In this document: one piece after another, positions 56,065-64,000 of the stretch
Position numbering within the stretch: the first letter of the stretch is position 1
How the letters are laid out: each line of letters begins with the position of its first letter
DNA from: Larimichthys crocea
Lineage: Eukaryota > Chordata > Actinopteri > Sciaenidae
Length of the DNA: 64,000 bases
Assembly (NCBI RefSeq): GCF_000972845.2
Contig: NC_040011.1
Location: 27,260,379-27,324,378, forward strand
Direction: 5' to 3'
Made by a program: the position numbers and the translations under genes
The notes under the pieces: generated by a model
Seen by the model: the letters and a program-made list of their open reading frames with translations, nothing else
Databases searched by the model: none
What the model was told of the DNA's origin: nothing

Positions 56065-56350
56065 CTCCCCTCCATCTTATCCAGCTTCACAGTTAAAGAG
56101 TGCCATTAAAGCTGTAGAAAACCTGTGATAGGCCATTAACAATGGATTAGCTGTAACAATTCCATTTCCTCTCTCCATGTGTGTAGTTATCACACAGTCA
56201 AATGCTCCAAACCTCTAATTATACGCTGTTTGAATCATTGTCTCTGGACAAAAGGCTAAACTGAATCAACTGAATTCAATTTGCACAACTCAAAAGGTGT
56301 GTGCCAATTACAATTGCATACTCAGGTTACTGCACTGTATATTGTGTATT
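56065..56350. promoter_or_regulatory. Candidate conserved non-coding element
   Basis: Non-repetitive block with GGCCATTAACAATGGATTAG near 56131 (Sox-like ACAATGG beside ATTA), CTCTAATTATACGC near 56213 and GTGCCAATTACAATTGC near 56302. No open frame. Confidence 0.35.
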
Positions 56351-56518
56351 GCACCTGAATTGGGAAAATGCCAAATGAGCCAAATGAAAAGAAAGTACTG
56401 ACATAACATTTGATTTTCTTGTTTTTTGTTCTTTTTTTTTTTTTTTAAATCTTTCTCATGACTCACTGAATACACTGTGGGCTGGGTAACTTAAATCCAG
56501 AAGGCATAGCATTTAATG

Positions 56519-56535
56519 CACACACACACACACAC
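56519..56535. repeat. Short (CA)n tract
   Basis: About eight CA units. Confidence 0.85.
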
Positions 56536-56539
56536 TGAT

Positions 56540-57600
56540 GCCAAAATATGATCTTAATCACTTCTGACCTCTCCCATGATGGCAAGTTTGCACAGCTGTT
56601 AAAAAAGAGGAAAATCATGAAAGAACACTGTGGCTGTAATGGAATTGTCATAAATAGTTCATAGACGTTTTCCTGCAGGCAGCAACTCACCTTGCAGCCT
56701 ATGAATTGCTGCTTGGCTTTTACAGCGGGAGCTCCTCCAAAATTACATAATGCACCAGAAGTTTGTTTTGTTTGCCAATATGCTGTCACAGATTGTAAGC
56801 TGTGCTCAATTACATGGAATTAATGCTTTCTCTCTCTTTGCTCTCATTTACAAACATACAAACACTCAGAATTTATACACAATTATCTTTACCTCTCTTA
56901 TAGATATATCATTCCTTGTCTGTTTGCCCATTTAAACTGTGAAGGACATTTTGACCTGCCATCTGCTGATCAGTCCGTTTCTCCATGCTGTCCAAACTAC
57001 AAAATCCCATGTGTCCGTATATGTTTGTGTGTGAGAAAGAAAGCTATCCGGACGTATCTATCCAATAAATCCTGATTTGTGAAATAGATATTTGTTTGTG
57101 ATCCCAGCTCAAGTGTCCATTTCAAAGTGAATTTCATCTCTCTGCATGCTGGAAAGACATTATGGAATCTAAGCTGATTATGCTGTAGACAACAAACCTC
57201 AAATGTAGCAGGGAGCTTAAATGGAGGCTGTGCAGGAACACAACTACTAAGCATGTAACCCTAAATCCCCTGTCTAAATATTTCCATTAAACAAGCGCTT
57301 ATTTAGAAATCACTTGGGGGGGTGGCTTTGAATGTTTGCCTGAATGCTTATTGTAGAGTTGAATCACAGCTGAGTGTGAAAGAAGTTAATTGAAAAGGAG
57401 AGGGTTGTTGGAAAATAGACTACATTGCCTCTGTCACAACTCACTGCTTCCCCCTCTTATTGTTGCTGCCAACACTGAATGGCCATAAACAGCCATTGAG
57501 TAGCTGCTGAGATGCTGGAAAGGAGGAGAGTAATATGAAACCAGTCCAGTCAAGGCAAATCAAATTAGATTTAAAGTACCCAATACCCAAGATATACTTC
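56540..57600. other. Non-coding stretch, nothing recognised
   Basis: Mixed AT-leaning sequence. Short frames only. Confidence 0.45.
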
Positions 57601-58065
57601 TGCAATCTTCTTCAAACTTTGACCTCCAGTCTGCACTAGGAGTAATTGTGATGACAGAATTTCTAAATCTGCAGCAATGATGCTTTATGGATGGTCCTTT
57701 GCATCTTGAAGTGGATTAGTGAAGAAAGTACAGCTTTAGTATCACTGGGACTTGTTGATGATTGTGTCTGCAGGGATGCAGGTGTTGTGCCAGACTCTTG
57801 TGATGAAGAAGGAGCTCAGTCTAAATCTTTCAATTTACCAGTTGATCCATGTTCCAATTCTCACCTGTGATCATATGTTGTGGAGGTATTCTTGGCATGT
57901 CCAACTGTGAGGAGCACCTGGGACAGATCCAGAACACGTTGGAGGGATTATATATCCCATCTGGTCTGGGAATTCCTTGGGATCTTCCAGAAATCACTAG
58001 AGGTAACTGGGGGAGGAAGCTACCTAGGCTAGTTGGCTTTTTCAGCTGCAACCTCAAGCCAGACA
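57600..58065 (+). mobile_element. Degenerate LINE 3' fragment with internal deletion
   Basis: Recognisable blocks occur in order: GAAGAAGGAGCTCAGTC, then TCAATTTACCAGTTGATCCA, GGCATGTCCAACTGTGAGGA, and GGAGGGATTATATATCCC. These match the C-terminal coding end of a common teleost LINE (L2/Rex-type). Relative to the usual order, the stretch between the fourth-strand CACCTGTGATCATATG block and GGCATGTCC is much too short, implying an internal loss of a few hundred bases. The reading frame is broken. The left limit is uncertain; 57765-58065 is the secure part. Confidence 0.75.
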
Positions 58066-58400
58066 CAAACAGACATAATCAATCATAACATAAAATCAAC
58101 ATGTATAAATGAAAGATTAACCCTAACTAATACCACAAGACCAAATCTTAAGCATATAAACCTGTTAAAACTGTTGTTGGTGTTGGGTAAAACTACACTC
58201 AAGAACAGGCTTGACCAGAACAATGTACACTGAACAGTAGTTACATGGAACAAAAAAGCCAATAGGTAAATCTTGTTCTCAGGTTTTAGACCTTATTTCA
58301 AAGCATTATGGTTGTCACATTCACTGTTGCTAAGGTCAGAAACAGAGAAACATGTTGCCTGACTAATGAAAGAAAAAAGAAGTTAAATAGAAACTGCCCA
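58066..58400. other. AT-rich stretch, nothing recognised
   Basis: No exon or repeat. It may include diverged LINE tail. Confidence 0.4.
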
Positions 58401-58560
58401 TTTCCATGTCAGCATTTTTCCCCGAAACACTCCCGTTATTGATTTCCACATTAAGCAGACCTTTACACTAACATTGTTCCCAGACACTGCTCATAGAGCT
58501 TATTGATTGTAGTGGACAAGCCAGACACCACAGATGCATCTTCAATCATCAATAGCAAAA
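58401..58560. promoter_or_regulatory. Candidate conserved non-coding element
   Basis: Short block with CCGTTATTGATTTCC near 58434 and GAGCTTATTGATTGTAG near 58496, two TTATTGATT cores about 60 bp apart. Inference only. Confidence 0.25.
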
Positions 58561-59079
58561 TTAAACATATCCTTACGATAGGCAGGTACCTAAGTCTAGT
58601 GTGAGTTTGGACAAGGAATAAACATTACCAAGGGGAGAAACACAGAAGATCATCTGGCCTAGAGCACTGCAATAATTCTGCATAAAACAATGAATGGTCT
58701 TGAATGGTTTGAAGCATCTAATGTTAGGATAGTATAAAATTACTAACTGAGGATTATGATGCTTGGGATTTTAGTCATTTTGGGAGTTACCACAGAACCT
58801 GGTTATTCTATTCTCCAGAAACCACATAAATGAAGACAAACATTTTCCTTGGAGACCAAAGTTCATTTAATGTTTGTCATTCTTTACATTGTCACTGAAT
58901 CCTTTTAATCTTCTTCGTGTAGAGTTATTAAAGTGAAAGGTGCTGATATGCTTTGTTTTATTTGAGGTGGAGCTGAGTGTATTGATCATTATAAACCACT
59001 CCAAACACCAAAGTAGATTCACACTTATCAACATCAGTCAGACATACACAATATTCTCAAGGTACGGTATCTTAAGACT

Positions 59080-59340
59080 GAAAACAGAAATGAGAAGAGC
59101 CAACCGCAGTCTCCATGACGGCGAGATCTGAGGTGGGCGTTAAACTATTCATCCGGGAGTGGCCCCCACATTGTGACCCTTATCAGCGGAATCACAGGAA
59201 ATAAGCTACTCGCCTCCGTTACCTTGGACCTGAAGCCAGGCTCTGGAATGCCTGCTCTTCTACTCCAGGCTACAGCCTTTTCAAAGGCATATTAAGTCTT
59301 GGGTTGCTTTATTAAGGAACACAGTCAACACACAATTATA
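59080..59340. promoter_or_regulatory. Candidate conserved non-coding element
   Basis: GC-richer, CpG-containing non-repetitive block with GGGCGTTAAACTATTCATCC near 59136, CCCTTATCAGCGGAATC near 59177 and GGTTGCTTTATTAAGG near 59301. No frame of note. Confidence 0.35.
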
Positions 59341-59567
59341 GCCCCATGCATGGTGTTTGGTGTAGAACACAGAAGCCAGTGGGAAGAATGTGTGGGATTG
59401 GATCTGCATACCCTGTACTTAGTTTTCTGTGTGTGAGCATGATACGGTTGAAATTCCTTGACATATAAAATATGCATTTGTTTATAAGTAGGTCATGAAA
59501 TGAGACTTGGATGTATTGGAATGTAGTGGATGTATTTACTGTTTGCATGCACTATGTGGATGTGTGT

Positions 59568-59587
59568 ATGCATATATATATATATAT
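59568..59587. repeat. (TA)n tract
   Basis: About eight TA units preceded by ATGTGTGTATGCA. Confidence 0.85.
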
Positions 59588-59699
59588 GTTTATATGTTGT
59601 TTTCTTCAGTAACATGTCCAAATGTGTTTTATTTTATTTTAATTTATAGATTATTTTCATATTAGATATATGTACATGCATGTGCTGCAGGGATAACTG

Positions 59700-60080
59700 T
59701 GGTTGTGTCATGCACCTCCTTTTGATTGGGAAAAGTGACGGAGGATGTTGGACAGATTGCGTAGTGTGCGGGCTGTTCTACCGAAGTGCGTTGATCGACA
59801 GGGGTGCCTTTCGGCCCCCTGTTGAGGCGCAGCAGGGGGGTATGTAAAGGTGAAGTTCTGGGTCTCAGAGCCCACAATGCGGACCCCCCGGAGAGGGTAA
59901 TCACCATGAGGCCAGCAACAGTCAGCACAGCAGTGGCCCCTCGCCACAAAGACACTCCTCTCCAGAGACATGGCTGCGCCTTTGTGCTCCCCCACACTCT
60001 GAGTGTGTCCCACTCCAGGGGGCTTGAGAGGCACCACAGGGTGCCCATTAAACCATTAGGACTGGAGGACAGCCCTGACA
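59700..60080 (-). other. GC-rich block with overlapping long open frames
   Basis: Clearly GC-richer than its surroundings. On the minus strand one frame is open 193 codons (59662-60243) and a second 109 codons (59708-60037); the plus strand is open 117 codons. The longest minus frame has a hydrophobic run AVLTVAGLMVITL that could be a membrane segment. Its N-terminal third crosses CA-type repeats. The absence of stops in several frames suggests composition rather than coding, so I call no gene. Confidence 0.2.
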
Positions 60081-60295
60081 GCCTGATACACAAATACACA
60101 CGCACACACTCACATACAAATGCACACAAGCATTCGAAACCTGCACATGTACTGTAAGTACACAAATACCCTGAGATGACAAAAGCAAAGTATTGTTCAC
60201 TTAACATCGCTGTCAGCCATTTAGCGCTTGAATGGCAGAACAATCTGTCATTTCTGTTTGCTCACTCCCTTGCTGGTTAATCACTCATTGACTCA

Positions 60296-61560
60296 CTCTG
60301 TTCAAGTTCAATAGTTTATTGCTATGTCACACAAGTTGATTGAGATTTGTCTTTGTGCAACTCAGATATGAAACCACCACAGGATTCCAGTCTGAACACT
60401 GATAAAAGAGACCATATGATGTTAAACAGACTATACAAGAATATTAATTGTTAATTCTTAGCTTAATGTTGACTTTAAGTACCTGGTGGCTTTAAGTTTC
60501 TGTAGATTCTGTCTCTGCAGTGAGAAGTTCTGCATGCTCCTGCACCTCCTGAATGGGAGGAGCTTGGACTAGATACTTTTCTGGTTGTGCGTTTTGCCTT
60601 CCTCATGTAATAAATGGTAGATAACAATCTAACATACTAGTTATTATAGGTAGCTTTATTTTGGTCTACTGGCCATGTATGAATCTGAATGAAAGTATGG
60701 AAGCAGTGAGCACGCTAAGTCATGAGACATGATTATTAGTTTTGATGGATGTAATGACTCACTGATATATTAATATCTGGTGATTGGAGTCTGGGGATGC
60801 ACCTAACAAGAATAACAGTCTGAACCTATGTCAGTAAAAGGATTTCAAGCCTATGTGGACTTTAATGTGTCATGCACAGGGCTAGTTGCCCTGATACAAA
60901 CACTGGCCACTGGAGATGGTTACTGTTCTAATCAACACATCTGCAGTTATTAAAACAGGTGATGTTATTTCTCCTCAGGCACTTAAATAACAACCTATAC
61001 TTAGAACAGGCAGGAACCTTGGAAGGTTGTAGGGACCAATTAAAAAACGGTAGTGCTTAGTTCATCAGCACAGAGCTTGAGGATAGGGTGGTTGTAACAC
61101 ACCGGCCCTGTAGCCATGGTTTTTATTTGGCAGAGCAGGGTTCTGGCTTCATGTTCTGAGATAGTAAAAGGCGGGTTGCCATTAACAAGAGAGCGGGTGG
61201 GTGGTGGTTTATATCAGTTCCAGATCTCCAAATAAAATCCATCAGAACTGTTAAGGAAAGAAGCGCTGGAGTTTAAACTCATCTATGGTGTTTAGTATTG
61301 TGCCCTGCGATGTCTGCAAGTCTTAACACCATTGACATCGTTACCCAGTATCTTAGTCTATAGTAATTTGTCATTGCAGCAAGTTTTTTTTACAGCCTTT
61401 TGTAATTCACAGTTTAGATGCTTATACTACAAACGGAGCCTCATATTTCTTTTAACATCAGCACCAAACCAGGGATTTTTGGTGCCAAAAACAGTTTTGT
61501 GCACAGTTTCTGAGAACTTGAAATGAAACATTACAGTATCATTGTCAGTATTTTAATTGC
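60296..61560 (-). mobile_element. Degraded LINE on the minus strand
   Basis: On the minus strand, broken by stops, the peptides NPWFGADVKRNM, then PPFTISEHEARTLL, then LKLCADEL and VPTTFQ appear in the order found at the start of the reverse-transcriptase region of teleost L2/Rex-type LINEs. At 60296-60370 the plus-strand AGTTTATTGCTATGTCACAC resembles the 3' untranslated end of such elements in antisense, so one 5'-truncated copy in reverse orientation is the simplest reading. The middle (60420-60980) is too diverged to follow. Many stops, not functional. Confidence 0.65.
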
Positions 61561-64000
61561 CTCTTTATCAGTCTTAAAAACACTCTGGCTGTTTTGCAGG
61601 ATGTCTGTGTTTCTCAACAAAATTGACAGGAGGCTTACTCCCTCCATCACCCACTCACTATACTAATAAGGTTAATTCAAGCAAATGTTATGTTACATGT
61701 GTAGTTCTGTATGTATCATCATACATACATACACGTGTTATGGTTCCACCATCTAAATAAACAAGGTCCAATATGATTGATATTAATTAATTAATTATTA
61801 ATGAATAAATGTATGTGTGTGTAAAAATGTGTGTAAAAATGTATATATATATACATACATATATATATATATGGCTATTGCAAACACAAATGTAAGATAA
61901 AAAAAAATAGGGCTAATATTTAGTCTTATCCATGTAATAATATTACAGGATTAAAGGTATTTACATTTGCGAATCAGGATAAACAGTGTATTGAAAATGT
62001 TGGATCTTAATTAAAGAATGGAAAATCCAAAACAAATTATATGCCTATTATTTTAAAGAGGGGACCACTGGTTTCACCAACGTCTAAATTGTAGTATGTA
62101 AGAATGGAAATATGACATTATAGTGTTGGTGGGGGGGTGGCTCGCTCACTGTTATATGGCTGACATCAATAAATGTCAGGGTAATGGGTAGGTACAGGAC
62201 ATGAGACACGCCTGCTAAGCTATATAAATACATGTACTAGACTGCTTCAACCTGCTAAACAGGATATTCATTACCTGTCCACAGATGTATTTCATAAGAC
62301 ACTGCTTAGTCATAGGGACTGTGATTATTATTTCATTATTATTTTGGTGACCATCATCATTATGTTGTGATCTCCTCAGCTTGTAGCTGCTGAGTTGTCC
62401 AGCCTGTCATTACTTGTTCTCACTAACTGAGTCTAAGTCATATGAAATACTGTGTGGCATTATTGTTTGTGTAGCATTATATTTTGGTTATTTTGGCCGT
62501 CATTCCATCATTAAGTCTGCGTGTGACTGTCTTAAGGGGTCATAAAACTAGACTGAGATTTGGTAGTTGGTGAGGAAAGCCAGACTTGTGGCATAAAAAG
62601 TAAACATAAATATAAATATTGGCATTCAGTATTTAGTCACCATGTTTGTTTTCCTGCCTTAGCCAGTAGGTTGCAGTATTTGTGACATTTTTGGCACTGA
62701 ATGACTGTGATGCTTAATTTTTATGACTCTTCCTATGATAAATTAATATTTATAATGCACACACTGCCAGTGTATATTTCTGTTGCAGATTACATAAACC
62801 TTTCACTGAGCTCTGTGATGGTCATCAGTACTTGGTATTACATGTGAATATAAGATGTATGGGGTGGTAAATATTCCATTCCTTTTAGTCATATTTATGA
62901 GGCCTGTCGAGAATAAAAATGCACAAAACATAAGAATGAGGCTCTGTCTGTAATTAAACTTTCATGGTTTTAAATTTCAGAAGCCTTTAGCTGAATTTTT
63001 AAACCACACTTACTCAGTCTGTAGTCTATATGAGCTTCCCTGCTTTTGTTTTTCAATTGTACATTGTTGTACCTTGTTAATATGTACTGATTGTCACCTT
63101 AGAGTAGCACAGAACAACATGAAGAGCAAGAAAGAATGAGAGCTTGGAGACGAAAGTGGTAACAAAAAGTGGCTGTGCTGAAATCATGAATTATGAAAGG
63201 TGCAGCTACGTTGAAATGGTGAAGTGGCATGGCCACTTGCATCAGCATGCAATTAGCCATTAAAGACCACAGCTAGAGACTTTAAAACTAACTCTCACAG
63301 ACACAGCAGAGTTAAGATAGTACTACTCCTTCTCTGACACATCAATCCTTGAACAAAACACACACTTTACACTACAAGACACTCGTCTATGGTTTCTTGC
63401 TAAGATCCATGCTGGATCTATCTAAGATGTTATAAATTCATCCATAGACAGAACTGTCATATTGTTTGTCCTGTGGTAGCTTTCACTTACGTTTTGCTGG
63501 CAGTTCATCAGCCCTGATCTGTCAGGTATTTATTTTTCTGGATTAGCTATAAACAGATTTCATTTCATTGTTAATGAGACGTGAGAGTAAATGCGTGTAG
63601 GAAATGATAGCTGATGTATTATCAGTTTAAATTTTTAGGATGAACATATTAATAATTGATATCAAGACTGAGTACTTTGTAACTGAAAATATGAAACACA
63701 GTATGTCAGACAGGGTCTAACTGTGGGCTGGAATATTTGGCATATGATGATTTGCACAAAGCATGTAGATAAACACACCTATCTATTATTATTGTTGTGA
63801 GAAAAATTAGAATAGGTGTTCACACTCTGTTTGAAGATGAATGATGAAAGATGAAAGATCAATTTTCATTTAATCATTGTGCCAAAGCAGCTGAGAAAAG
63901 TTATAGCTAGCTGGCCAAGCTGGATAAACCATTTAAACACACAAGTCTTTACTTGATTGAGTCACAGTCACTGTTTTGGTGATGTTTTATTGAGCCCGGG
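61561..64000. other. AT-rich non-coding stretch
   Basis: Contains a duplicated GTGTGTAAAAAT unit (61817-61841) followed by TA/CATA repeats to about 61873. A CTCF-like CCAGTAGGTTGCAG (one mismatch) lies at 62663-62676. No exon or transposon recognised. Confidence 0.45.

Noticed and set aside
1..64000. CRISPR arrays, phage, operons or a bacterial defence system
   Set aside because: No direct-repeat/spacer pattern, ribosome-binding sites or gene-dense layout; everything seen fits vertebrate nuclear DNA.

Overview
The window reads as vertebrate nuclear DNA, most likely from a percomorph teleost. It is AT-leaning, with no operons and no long open reading frames. It is full of (CA)n, (GA)n and (GT)n microsatellites and carries degenerate copies of fish transposons: two MITE-type repeats at 21.1-21.6 kb, a terminal-inverted-repeat MITE at 33.26-33.49 kb, and two decayed LINE fragments at 57.6-58.1 kb and 60.3-61.6 kb. 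The family names rest on my recall of teleost repeats, not on a search.

No complete protein-coding gene can be supported. The longest open frames (about 110-190 codons) are mostly simple-sequence artefacts or uninterpretable. The best coding candidate is a minus-strand block at 32576-32731. It has a canonical branch site, a polypyrimidine tract and AG acceptor, then 51 protein-like codons and a stop, but I cannot name the protein. Weaker plus-strand exon-like segments lie at 16197-16295, 27582-27684 and 2772-2791. The window is therefore either a gene desert or the inside of very large introns.

Layout. 0-5 kb: AT-rich filler with a few non-repetitive blocks, and an odd GC-richer open frame at 4.35-4.66 kb. 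5.66-5.76 kb: a 100-bp near-perfect palindrome. 7-13 kb: several conserved-element-like blocks with homeodomain, POU, GATA and forkhead cores. 15.5-19.3 kb: the densest cluster of such blocks. 21-22 kb: two abutting MITE-type repeats and another block. 24.6-27.3 kb: further blocks around a very AT-rich stretch. 30-32 kb: a block with an X-box, then microsatellites. 34-39 kb: a second dense cluster. 42-48 kb: scattered blocks. 46.3-50.1 kb: divergent CTCF-like motifs. 49.45-49.61 kb: a purine minisatellite. 52-59 kb: more blocks and a LINE tail. 60-64 kb: LINE remnant and plain AT-rich DNA.

The most economical reading is a regulatory landscape, with many candidate enhancers, possible insulators and little coding sequence, belonging to a developmental gene outside the window. 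This is inference from sequence texture and motifs: conservation cannot be seen from one sequence, so the block calls carry low confidence. No prokaryotic system, CRISPR array, tRNA, rRNA or known microRNA was recognised.
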